Source: Deltaproteobacteria bacterium
GTDB lineage: Bacteria; Desulfobacterota; Desulfuromonadia; Geobacterales; Geobacteraceae
Length of the DNA: 32,810 nucleotides
Direction: 5' to 3'
Assembly (NCBI GenBank): GCA_021848385.1
Contig: JAJZUQ010000037.1
Coordinates: 1-32,810 of the forward strand
Shown: positions 24,695-32,348 of the stretch, in pieces
Numbering within the stretch: position 1 is the stretch's first letter
How the letters are laid out: every line of letters begins with the position of its first letter
Made by a program: the position numbers and the translations under genes
Notes under the pieces: model-generated
What the model saw: only the letters and a program-made list of their open reading frames with translations
The model's database searches: none
Told to the model about the DNA's origin: nothing

Positions 24695-24843
24695 TGAGTA
24701 ATGGCCGTCCCGTTACGCTCAGAGTCCCCTCGTTTCGCCGCTGTACGGCTTATTTCGCGCCGGCCGCTGGCCGGCTTGGCTCAATTTCGCCTACATCGGC
24801 TGGCAATAGGGCACATTCGCGTCACGGGACACCCCTTACTCAC
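24695..24843. repeat. Dispersed palindromic element, copy 3
   Basis: The most diverged member. Ends are CGTGAGTAATGG and CCCCTTACTCAC; the inner blocks CGCTCAGAGTCCCCTCG, TTATTTCGCGCCGGCC, CTCAATTTCGCCTACATCGGCTGG and GGGCACATTCGC are kept. The end arms changed together (GAGTAA with TTACTC), so the pairing is preserved. It lies just before the nudC start. Confidence 0.85.
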
Positions 24844-24873
24844 TTATTTGTGAAATGTTGACAGGAGGCAGGT

Positions 24874-25764
24874 ATGCGGTATCCGGAGGCGGTCAATCTC
24901 CCCTTCAACGGCGCCATAATCAAGGAAGGTTTTCGGCCTCTCCGTCCCGGTGAAGCGGTGCCGGCCGGCCCGGCCCTGTGGGTGATGTTGCGGGGTAACG
25001 ACCTGGTTCTCGTTGAGGAGAAGGGCGAGTTCAGTTTTTTTGAAGGAGAACGTCCTGATTGGCTGGTGGCGGGGGAGGGAATATGTTTCGGCAGCTGGTA
25101 CGGTAAGCCGCTCGTTGCGGTTTCGTTGTCACGGAAGAAGGAACTGCCTGCCGGTCTGGTGACCGAACCGTTCAACGCCATGGAGGAGCGGCTCGACGAC
25201 CGGCTGCTGACTCTGGGGGGGCTGGCCCACCAGGTCCTCTCCTGGGATCGGCACAGCGCACTCTGCTCCCGCTGCGGCAGCTCGCTGGAGAGGATTCCCT
25301 CCACCTGGGGGAAGCGCTGCACCGGTTGCGGACACGAGCATTTTCCCCATATCCACCCCTGCATTATCGTGCTGGTGCGGAAGAACGGCGAGTTTCTGCT
25401 GGGGAGAAAGAGCGCTTGGCCGGCGGGGCGCTACAGCCTGGTGGCCGGTTTTCTCGATTTCGGCGAATCCCTGGAGGAGTGCGTGCACCGGGAGGTGCTG
25501 GAGGAGACCGGCATCCGTATTTGCAACCTGCGATATGTCGGAAGCCAGAACTGGCCGTTCCCGAGCCAGCTCATGGCCGGCTTCGTGGCGGACTATGCCG
25601 GCGGGGAGATCGAGGTGGACGGGGAGGAACTGGAGGATGCCCGCTGGTTCTGCAGGGAGTCCATGCCGGAATCGTTGCCGGGGAAGAGGAGCATCGCCCG
25701 GTGGATTATCGACAAATTTGCGCTCCTGGGAGCGAACGACAAATCAAACGCTGATGGACGCTGA
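24874..25764 (+). CDS. nudC: NADH pyrophosphatase (NudC-type Nudix hydrolase)
   Basis: 296-aa enzyme that cleaves NAD(H) to NMN(H) and AMP and can remove NAD caps from RNA. An N-terminal domain is followed by a zinc ribbon (C131, C134, C149, C152), the HFPHIHPCIIVLV strand, a complete Nudix box GFLDFGESLEECVHREVLEETG at 192-213, and SQNWPFPS at 224-231, the NADH-specific motif. AGGAGG lies 6 nt before the ATG. The last ten residues (NDKSNADGR) fall in a stretch resembling a dispersed repeat, so the true C-terminus may have been altered by it. Confidence 0.95.
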   Translation: MRYPEAVNLPFNGAIIKEGFRPLRPGEAVPAGPALWVMLRGNDLVLVEEKGEFSFFEGERPDWLVAGEGICFGSWYGKPLVAVSLSRKKELPAGLVTEPFNAMEERLDDRLLTLGGLAHQVLSWDRHSALCSRCGSSLERIPSTWGKRCTGCGHEHFPHIHPCIIVLVRKNGEFLLGRKSAWPAGRYSLVAGFLDFGESLEECVHREVLEETGIRICNLRYVGSQNWPFPSQLMAGFVADYAGGEIEVDGEELEDARWFCRESMPESLPGKRSIARWIIDKFALLGANDKSNADGR

Positions 25765-25907
25765 TGTGGGGGGGGAAATGCAGATTAGGCAAGCTTGCAT
25801 GGTTTTGGTATGGCTTTTACAGGAGTTTCTTGACGGGGAATCAGTGCAAGTTCAGTAAAATCAGCTCTTATTAAGGTTTTCAGGTTCGCAGTTAAAGGAG
25901 ATACCGC

Positions 25908-26348
25908 ATGCAGATCATTCCCGTTGTCTACCGCCTTGCTGTGGCCCTCTGGGTCGGCGGGGTCGCCATCTTCACCTTCGTGCTCACTCCTATCCTCTTC
26001 AAAACCCAGCCCCGGGACCTGGCGGGGATGATCGTCGGGGTCCTTTTCCCCGGCTATTTCCGCTGGGGACTTGCCTGCGGCTCCGCTGCGCTAGCGACCC
26101 TTCTGCTGACACGGGGGAAGAACTTCACCGTCGCCCTTGCCGTCATCGTCTTGATGCTGGCAGCGACCGCCTTCCAGGCGTTCTACATCGAACCAAAGGC
26201 GGCTGAGGTCAAGAAGGATATCCCTTCGTTCGAGACGACCCCGAAAGATCATCCCAAACGGCAGGAATTCGCCAGGCTTCACGGCATCTCGGCGGTCTGC
26301 AATCTGGTGGTGTTCGGCGGCGGGGTGGTGTTGGTGGTGCTGCTGTAA
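25908..26348 (+). CDS. DUF4149 (TMEM205-like) membrane protein
   Basis: 146 aa with four predicted membrane helices: VVYRLAVALWVGGVAIFTFVLTPILF, YFRWGLACGSAALATLLL, TVALAVIVLMLAATAFQAFYI and FARLHGISAVCNLVVFGGGVVLVVLL. The pattern of a conserved GxxxF helix and an RLHGISxxxNL motif before the last helix fits DUF4149. The function is unknown. AAAGGAG lies 7 nt before the ATG. Confidence 0.85.
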   Translation: MQIIPVVYRLAVALWVGGVAIFTFVLTPILFKTQPRDLAGMIVGVLFPGYFRWGLACGSAALATLLLTRGKNFTVALAVIVLMLAATAFQAFYIEPKAAEVKKDIPSFETTPKDHPKRQEFARLHGISAVCNLVVFGGGVVLVVLL

Positions 26349-26424
26349 TGAGGGTGCGTCTGACTGCCGATGGTCATCCGGCGTACCGGTTATTTCCGAT
26401 ACCGGTTGGAGTCGCGGCGGCAGG

Positions 26425-26904
26425 CTAGCGGTCAGCAGGTGCCCGATGCTTTGGCTTCCCCCGTTTCCCTTTTTTCACCGGCTTTGCAGCGTCCTGTTTT
26501 TTTCCTCCGGCTATCTCCCGGATCAGCGCCGGTTTCTCATCCGCGCTTTGCACCTGTTTTGCATACCGTGGGGGGACGTCGTTCAGATCACTTACCACAT
26601 GCAGGACGCCTCCCTGCTTCCAGAAGTAGACCTTTGGCGCACCGGCTGTGCCTGAACCTTGTGGAGTGCTGCCTGCCTGCGGCTCCGGGGGTTGTGCCGG
26701 TTGTGCTGACGATGCCGGTTGTGGAGGGATGGGGGCGCGCTGTAGGGATGGTACGCGTGTGACCGGAGATGGTGCAGGGCTTGCCGGAGCGCTCCCCTCA
26801 TCTCCCCTGTCAATCGATCTGCTGGCAGGCCTGAGAACCCTGGCGTCTGCAGTGACGGTGATGCAGATTGTATAAAAAAGTGCCACAACCAGCCATTTTC
26901 TCAT
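26425..26904 (-). CDS. Secreted DUF4124-like protein with Pro-rich linker
   Basis: 159 aa. A signal peptide (MRKWLVVALFYTICITVTADA) is followed by a Pro/Ser/Ala-rich linker at about 30-88, then a small domain VYFWKQGGVLHVVSDLNDVPPRYAKQV at about 92-118 that fits DUF4124 (W...G..H.SD..VP). The C-terminus is very basic (KPVKKGKRGKPKHRAPADR). It is probably periplasmic and may bind an anionic partner such as cell-wall or nucleic-acid polymers; function is unknown. It is divergent from the DUF2156 gene. Confidence 0.8.
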   Translation of the reverse strand: MRKWLVVALFYTICITVTADARVLRPASRSIDRGDEGSAPASPAPSPVTRVPSLQRAPIPPQPASSAQPAQPPEPQAGSTPQGSGTAGAPKVYFWKQGGVLHVVSDLNDVPPRYAKQVQSADEKPALIREIAGGKKQDAAKPVKKGKRGKPKHRAPADR

Positions 26905-27035
26905 GACGTGGTACCTCTGAATTGTCGGAACATCCTGCCTCGCAGGGCAGCCATGCTCCCTGTTTAACGTTATAAAATCTCTGCCGGAGTCGCGACTCTT
27001 TCCACGGCGAAAATCGGGTCCCCGTGGGTACGATT

Positions 27036-27044
27036 TGTTATAAT
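27036..27044 (+). promoter_or_regulatory. Extended -10 promoter before the DUF2156 gene
   Basis: TGTTATAAT is a perfect -10 box with an upstream TG. No good -35 was found. Transcription would begin about 14 nt before the start codon, giving a very short leader that still holds AGAAGGAGA. Confidence 0.5.
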
Positions 27045-27064
27045 CCTTGCAGAAGGAGATGACA

Positions 27065-27955
27065 ATGGAAATTCCTCCCTATCCTGATGCCCGCGATCTA
27101 ACCCTGGCTGACAAGCCGCTTCTCGACGGCATATTCTCCCTTCTCCAGCCACGGGTTTCCGAGTTCACCTTTGCCAATCTCTATCTGTTCCGTGCCCCCC
27201 ATGCATATCGCCTGACCATGGTGGGGGATTCCCTGGTATTGTTGGGACGGGGGTACAAGGGTGACTCTTATTTTTTGCCGCCGTTGACCGGGGATAGGGA
27301 GAGTGCCGTGCACTTCCTGCTGGAGAGGGGGCTGGCCCTGGCGCTGGCTGATGATGAATTCATCAAAACCCATCTTAAAGATGAAAAGGTGGAGATTGTG
27401 GAGGATCGGGATAATTTCGACTACCTCTATCTCCGTCAGGACCTGGCGGAGCTTTCCGGCAATCGGTTTCACAAGAAGAAAAACCGGCTCAATTACTTTG
27501 CGAACAGGTATGAATATACTGTGGAGTCCTACAGTGGGAACCATCTTGCAGGAACGCTTGCTCTTCTGGATGAGTGGTTCCGGGTGCGTGGGGATATGGA
27601 GAGTCCGTCCGTCGCCCAGGAAGTGGCGGCGAACCGGGAAGCCCTGGAGCGGGCAGTTGACTTGGGCCTTGCGGGGGTGGTGGTGCTGGTGGAGGGTGTG
27701 GTGAAAGCATTTGCGCTGGGTGAGCGGCTGAATGGAACGACGTCGGTCTGTCACTTTATGAAGTCCGATCCCTTCATGGAAGGTGCCTCCCAGTTGGTGG
27801 ACCGGGAGTTCAACCGGCTCCTTTTCACCGACTGCCGGTTCGTCAACCGGGAGCAGGACCTGGGGGAGCCGGGGTTGAGGAGCGCCAAGCTCTCCTATCA
27901 TCCGGTGGAACTCGTCAGGAAGTACCGCGTCAGGAAGGGTGGTCGAAGTGGCTGA
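27065..27955 (+). CDS. DUF2156 domain protein
   Basis: 296 aa from the ATG at 27065, supported by AGAAGGAGA just upstream. It matches the DUF2156 family, which has a GNAT-like fold and is related to the catalytic domain of phosphatidylglycerol lysyltransferase: SEFTFANLYLFRAPH near 35-50, DYLYLRQDLAELSGNRFHKKKNRLNYF near 122-148, and the later VEGVVKAFALGERLNGTTSVCHFMKSDPFMEGASQLVDREF. It probably uses an aminoacyl-tRNA or acyl donor, but the substrate is unknown. No membrane helices are visible, so it lacks the flippase part of MprF. A dispersed repeat begins 3 bp after its stop. Confidence 0.88.
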   Translation: MEIPPYPDARDLTLADKPLLDGIFSLLQPRVSEFTFANLYLFRAPHAYRLTMVGDSLVLLGRGYKGDSYFLPPLTGDRESAVHFLLERGLALALADDEFIKTHLKDEKVEIVEDRDNFDYLYLRQDLAELSGNRFHKKKNRLNYFANRYEYTVESYSGNHLAGTLALLDEWFRVRGDMESPSVAQEVAANREALERAVDLGLAGVVVLVEGVVKAFALGERLNGTTSVCHFMKSDPFMEGASQLVDREFNRLLFTDCRFVNREQDLGEPGLRSAKLSYHPVELVRKYRVRKGGRSG

Positions 27956-27957
27956 GT

Positions 27958-28112
27958 CCGTGAGGGATGAGCACCCCATTCCGCTCAGAGTCCCCTCGTA
28001 CCGCCGCTGTACGGCTCATTTCGCGCCGGCCGTTCGGCCGGCTCTGCTCAATTTCGCCTACATCGGTTGGTACTCGGGCACATTCGCTCCACGGGGCACT
28101 CACCCCTCACGG
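27958..28112. repeat. Dispersed palindromic element, copy 4
   Basis: 155 bp between the convergent DUF2156 and mnmH genes. Ends are CCGTGAGGGATGAG and CACTCACCCCTCACGG, with a central GCGCCGGCC-gttc-GGCCGGC hairpin. It is the best preserved copy and could serve as a shared 3' structure for both genes. Confidence 0.9.
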
Positions 28113-28147
28113 ATTCGCAAAAGCATAAAGGGGAGGAACTTGTCGGG

Positions 28148-29176
28148 TCAGAAACGGAGGCGCTCCCGCAACTGCCGTTCCAGCTCTTCGCCGGCAGTAG
28201 TGAAATCCTCAAGGGAAAGGGTGAAATCTTCCGTCCAGTCCCGGGTCTTGTAGTAAAGCCGGTCGTAGTAGCCTGTCATAAGCTCGGCCATAAACGGCTC
28301 CAGCTCCCACCGCTCCAGGTAGCCGGCGATTTCTGCGTACTTCTCCCCGCCAAGCCTTTTCTTTATCCGTTCAAGAGCCGTTCCCATCCCTTCCTTGTAC
28401 TCCGGTTTGCCGTACTCGTCGATGAGCCGGGCGACCCGTTTTTCCAGGGATGCGTTGCCCCAGATCAGGATCCCCTCCCGCATCGACTCGTACACGTTCC
28501 CCGGCAGAGAAACCCTGCCGATCCGCCGGCTCTCCCCTTCCAGCAGGATGGGCATGTCCGGTGGAATCTGGCGGAGTGCGTCCCAGAGGAGAGTCTCAAA
28601 GTGTTTCTGGGTCAGGTCCTGGGTGAGCCCCAGTTCGCCGAAAGCGGAGCCGCGGTGGCTGGCAAGCCCTTCCAGGTCGATGACCCGCCAGATGTCGGTC
28701 CTCAGGCCAAGGAGAAAGGTGGTTTTGCCGATGCCGGTCATGCCGTGGAGGACCACCAGCGGGCCAGAGGGGACGTAGGGGGTGAAGAAGGCAGCCACGT
28801 GGTCGCGGAAGGCCCGGTAGCCACCCTGCAGCTGGATCGCCCGGTGTCCGGTCAGATCCAGGATGCTCGTGACGGTCTTGCTCCGGAGCCCCCCCCGCCA
28901 GCAGTAAACCAGGATGGGACGGCCGGCGGCAGCATCGGCTATTTCGGTAACCATCGCGGGATAACGGTGGGCGGTCAGTTCCAGCCCGCGGCGGCGGGCC
29001 TCGTAAGGGCCGGTCTGCTTGTAGAGGGTGCCGATCTCCACCCGTTCCTCGTTGGAAAGGAGCGGCACGTTCATGGCGCCGGGAATATGGTCGTCAGCGA
29101 ACTCCAGCGGGGTACGGACATCCACCACCAGGTGGCTGTCGAGCAGGGATGCGTCAAATGGTACGGTATCGGGCAA
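28148..29176 (-). CDS. mnmH: tRNA 2-selenouridine synthase
   Basis: 342 aa. This enzyme, also called SelU or YbbB, replaces sulphur with selenium at the wobble uridine of some tRNAs, using selenophosphate. The N-terminal rhodanese domain has DVRTPLEFADDHIPGAMNVPL and the catalytic Cys92 in YCWRGGLRS; the C-terminal P-loop domain has GMTGIGKT at 145-152. The start is TTG with CCGGAGG upstream, supported by the usual N-terminal length. It is slightly shorter than the E. coli protein. It implies that the organism makes selenophosphate (SelD), whose gene is not in the window. Confidence 0.94.
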   Translation of the reverse strand: MPDTVPFDASLLDSHLVVDVRTPLEFADDHIPGAMNVPLLSNEERVEIGTLYKQTGPYEARRRGLELTAHRYPAMVTEIADAAAGRPILVYCWRGGLRSKTVTSILDLTGHRAIQLQGGYRAFRDHVAAFFTPYVPSGPLVVLHGMTGIGKTTFLLGLRTDIWRVIDLEGLASHRGSAFGELGLTQDLTQKHFETLLWDALRQIPPDMPILLEGESRRIGRVSLPGNVYESMREGILIWGNASLEKRVARLIDEYGKPEYKEGMGTALERIKKRLGGEKYAEIAGYLERWELEPFMAELMTGYYDRLYYKTRDWTEDFTLSLEDFTTAGEELERQLRERLRF

Positions 29177-29318
29177 GGGGAACCTCCGGAAACGGTCGGT
29201 GCATTATAGAGGAGAGGGGGTGGCAATTGCAAGGGACGTGGAGTTATTTCGACGGTTTAATGACTTGTGGTGAGTATGGGATACACTTAAACCTGAAATA
29301 ACAGTTTCACGCAACGAT

Positions 29319-29385
29319 CGCGACGAACGCAACGTAACATCGGGCGATTACATGTGAATTTCGTAGCTTTCGTTGCCTCGTCGCG
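29319..29385. repeat. Imperfect inverted repeat
   Basis: CGCGACGAACGCAACG (29319-29334) faces CGTTGCCTCGTCGCG (29371-29385), giving 14 pairs around two mismatched bases, with a 36-bp spacer. Confidence 0.6.
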
Positions 29386-29434
29386 TGAGCAAATGTCTTT
29401 CCAGGTAAAAAATACATAAATCATCGGGTGCAAA

Positions 29435-29486
29435 GATGCAAAGAACACGAGCCTACGGGCTCATTTGGCCTGGTTTTCTTTGCGTC
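29435..29486. repeat. Inverted repeat related to the 22381-22596 element
   Basis: GATGCAAAGAA faces TTCTTTGCGTC, with an inner GAGCC-TACG-GGCTC hairpin. The arms share the GACGCAAAGAA core of the larger element. The sequence continues as CTCTGCGCCTCTGCGTC. Confidence 0.65.
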
Positions 29487-29538
29487 TCTGCGCCTCTGCG
29501 TCAACAGATTGTTTTTGCCCATGTAAGACGAGGACTCC

Positions 29539-32238
29539 ATGCACCAGGTTCCCCTTCCAGAATTCTGCCACCGGCTCCATACCGACCCGGTAAACGGCCT
29601 TCCCGCCCGGGAGGCCGCCCTGCGCCTGACGCGGGACGGTCCCAATGCCCTTCGGCAGCGGAAGAAAGAGCCGGAACTTGTGAAGTTCCTCCGCCAGCTC
29701 ACCAACCTGTTCGCCCTGCTCCTCTGGGCGGGTGCGGCCTTTTCCTTCACGGCAGACTGGCTTCGCCCCGGCGAGGGAAATATATACATAGCGGTGGCGC
29801 TGGTAGGGGTCGTGGTGCTGAACGGTGTCTTCAGCTACTACCAGCAGCACAAGGCCGAGCGGATCATGGCCGGCTTTCGCGACATGCTCCCCCAGATGGC
29901 GCGGGTGGTGCGCGACGGAAGCCTTTCGGAGATACCCGCCGCCCAGCTGGTAAGGGGTGACGTGATTCTCCTGGAAGAGGGGGAACAGGTCCCGGCGGAC
30001 GCCCGCCTGGTAGAGGTTGCGGGGCTGAAGGTGGATAATTCCTCCTTGACCGGCGAGTCGGAGCCCCAGCTCCGCACCATCTACCCCACCGACAAGCGCC
30101 TCCTGGAGAGCCGCAATGTGGTATTCTCCGGCACAACGGTCCAGGCGGGAGAGGGGAAAGGGATCGTCTTCGCCACTGCCATGAAGACCCAGATCGGCCG
30201 CACCGCCGATCTTACCCAGTCGGTGGCGGTACAGGAAATCCCGATCCGCCGGGAGATTCTCCACTTCACCCGGATCATTTCCGCCATCGCCGTCGTCATG
30301 GGGGTGGCGGTCTTTCTCGTCAGTTTCTTCATTCTCGACAACCCTCTCCCGGCCAAGCTGATCTTCGCTATCGGCATCATCGTCGCCAATGTCCCGGAAG
30401 GGCTCCTCCCGACGGTAACCCTCTGCCTCTCCATGGCAGCACGGCGCATGGCGGACAACCAGGCACTTGTCAAGAACCTGGAGTCGGTGGAGACCCTCGG
30501 CTGCACCACGGTCATCTGCACCGACAAGACCGGCACCCTGACTATGAACCGGATGGCGGTAAAACGGCTCTTCCTCAACGAGTGCATCCACAGCGAGGCA
30601 GACAAGTCCTTCGAGCGGGAAGAGCTGGAAAAACTGCTGATGGTGGCGACCCTCTGCAACAACGCCCATGTGAAGGGGGGCGGTTCCTATGTTGGCGATC
30701 CGACGGAAGTGGCTCTGTTGCAATTCACGGCCCGGTTCCACGATGTGAGCGAAGTGCAGGGCGCAGCGCCGCGCCTGTTCGAGGAACCGTTTACCGGCAG
30801 GACCAAGCTGATGGTGACCGTTAATCGGGTCGAGGAGAAGCAGGTGGCATGCCTCAAGGGGGCACCCGACGTCGCCATCGGCCTCTGCGATGCAATTCTC
30901 ATCGACGGAACGGCGGTCCCCCTGACTGACGGACACCGGCAGGCCTACCTTTCCGCCTATGAGGAACTGGCCAGGAAGGGTGAGCGGGTGCTCCTCCTCG
31001 CCTGGCAGGAAGTGGAACCACGTGAGGTCTGGCATGAGGAGGACCTGCCGTCGTCGGGATACGTCTTCATCGGGCTCATCGGGATGCTCGACCCGCCGCG
31101 CCCCGAAGTACCGGAGGCGGTGAAGGCGATCCGCTCTGCCGGGGTCAGGGTAGTGATGGTGACCGGCGACTATCAGACCACCGCCGAGGCCATCGGCCGG
31201 ATGGTGGGGATCGTCACGGGGGGACAGCCGGCCGTCATCACCGGCGAGCAGCTCCGCACCATGGGAGACGCCATGCTGGAGTGGGAGCTGGAGCAGGAGG
31301 AGGTCATCTTTGCCCGCACCTCGCCGGAACAGAAGCTTCGCATCGTTCAGGCCTTGCAGCGACGCGGCGATGTGGTAGCCGTTACCGGCGACGGGGTGAA
31401 CGACGCCCCCGCCCTGAAGCAGGCCGATATTGGCGTCGCCATGGGGCTCTCCGGCACCGACGTGGCCCGGGAAGCGGCGGATATGGTGCTTCTGGACGAT
31501 AATTTCGCCACCCTTCTCCCCGCCATCCGGGAGGGACGGACCATCTTCGACAACCTGAAGAAATCCATCGCCTACACCGTCACCCACGCGGTACCCGAGG
31601 TGGCCCCCTACCTCGCCTTCCTCCTCCTCGGCGTCCCCCTGCCGCTCACGGTCATGCTCATCCTCTCCATCGACCTGGGGACCGACATGATACCGGCCAT
31701 CTCGCTCGGAATGGAGCGGGCGGAGCGGGACATCATGCAGATTCCGCCCCGCTCCCGCAAGGAGCGGCTGGTGAACCGGCGCCTCCTCTTCACCTCCTAT
31801 GCCCTGCATGGAGTAATCGAAGCGGCAGCGGGCTTCTATGCGTACTTCACCGTCCTTCATGCCGGTGGCTGGCAGTGGGGAGATGCGCTGGTACCGGGCA
31901 ATCCCCTTTACCTGCAAGGTATCTCCGCCTTCTTTGCCGCCATCGTGGTCTGTCAGGTTGCCAATGCCTTCATGGCAAAGACCCACAGGCAGTCGCTCTT
32001 CCATCAGGGTATACTGTCCAACCGCTGGCTTCTCGTCGGCATCGCCGTCGAACTGGTTCTGGCCGCCTCCATTATCGGCCTGGAACCGCTCCACGCACTG
32101 TTCGGCAATGCCGGCCTGACAGTGGGGGAGTTCTTCCTCGCCTGGCCCTTCGCGATCGGGATGATCCTGCTGGACGAACTGCGCCGGTGGCTTATCCGCC
32201 GCAATGTCAGATGGGTTATTGACCTGACGGGGAGCTGA
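29539..32238 (+). CDS. P-type cation ATPase of the Na,K-ATPase (P2C) type
   Basis: 899-aa pump with about ten membrane helices. It has TGES at 171-174 (actuator), phosphorylated Asp329 in CTDKTGTLT, and GDGVND at 617-622. The membrane part resembles animal Na,K-ATPase alpha: ANVPEGLLPTVTLCLSMAARRM in helix 4, VPEVAPYL in helix 5, SIDLGTDMIPAISLGMERAE in helix 6 with both ion-binding aspartates, and VANAFMAKTHRQSLFHQG in helix 8, where Asn replaces the Asp of the third sodium site. No beta-subunit gene is adjacent. It probably exports Na+ or another monovalent or divalent cation; the ion is not settled by the sequence. An ATG preceded by GACGAGGA is the start. Confidence 0.95.
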   Translation: MHQVPLPEFCHRLHTDPVNGLPAREAALRLTRDGPNALRQRKKEPELVKFLRQLTNLFALLLWAGAAFSFTADWLRPGEGNIYIAVALVGVVVLNGVFSYYQQHKAERIMAGFRDMLPQMARVVRDGSLSEIPAAQLVRGDVILLEEGEQVPADARLVEVAGLKVDNSSLTGESEPQLRTIYPTDKRLLESRNVVFSGTTVQAGEGKGIVFATAMKTQIGRTADLTQSVAVQEIPIRREILHFTRIISAIAVVMGVAVFLVSFFILDNPLPAKLIFAIGIIVANVPEGLLPTVTLCLSMAARRMADNQALVKNLESVETLGCTTVICTDKTGTLTMNRMAVKRLFLNECIHSEADKSFEREELEKLLMVATLCNNAHVKGGGSYVGDPTEVALLQFTARFHDVSEVQGAAPRLFEEPFTGRTKLMVTVNRVEEKQVACLKGAPDVAIGLCDAILIDGTAVPLTDGHRQAYLSAYEELARKGERVLLLAWQEVEPREVWHEEDLPSSGYVFIGLIGMLDPPRPEVPEAVKAIRSAGVRVVMVTGDYQTTAEAIGRMVGIVTGGQPAVITGEQLRTMGDAMLEWELEQEEVIFARTSPEQKLRIVQALQRRGDVVAVTGDGVNDAPALKQADIGVAMGLSGTDVAREAADMVLLDDNFATLLPAIREGRTIFDNLKKSIAYTVTHAVPEVAPYLAFLLLGVPLPLTVMLILSIDLGTDMIPAISLGMERAERDIMQIPPRSRKERLVNRRLLFTSYALHGVIEAAAGFYAYFTVLHAGGWQWGDALVPGNPLYLQGISAFFAAIVVCQVANAFMAKTHRQSLFHQGILSNRWLLVGIAVELVLAASIIGLEPLHALFGNAGLTVGEFFLAWPFAIGMILLDELRRWLIRRNVRWVIDLTGS

Positions 32239-32260
32239 CCCCCTGAACGCGCATTCACCC

Positions 32261-32289
32261 TTGATTTTTAAGGGTTAAAGTGCTATAAG
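32261..32289 (+). promoter_or_regulatory. Sigma-70 promoter of the aldolase gene
   Basis: TTGATT, a 17-nt spacer and TATAAG. Transcription would start near 32296, about 53 nt before the start codon. A small CCCTT/AAGGG palindrome overlaps the -35 box and could bind a regulator. Confidence 0.6.
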
Positions 32290-32348
32290 GTAAAGCGTTT
32301 TTTTTGTTATCCGAAAAATTTTCACTAATACTAAAAAAGGAGTGTGCA

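Larger units (their letters stand above)
24512..24873. other. Gap between aguA and nudC
   Basis: A 362-bp divergent gap without a gene. It contains the hexamer tract at 24569 and repeat copy 3. TTGCGT-N16-TATGCT at 24649-24676 is a weak promoter candidate for the downstream gene. Confidence 0.5.
29177..29538. other. Repeat-filled gap before the P-type ATPase gene
   Basis: A 362-bp divergent gap with no gene. It holds two imperfect palindromes (29319-29385 and 29435-29486), listed separately. I saw no convincing promoter for either flanking gene. Confidence 0.5.

Noticed and set aside
29461..32094. 877-codon minus-strand frame opposite the P-type ATPase
   Set aside because: The ATPase is unmistakable on the plus strand; the antisense product has no recognisable domain and is a codon-use artefact.
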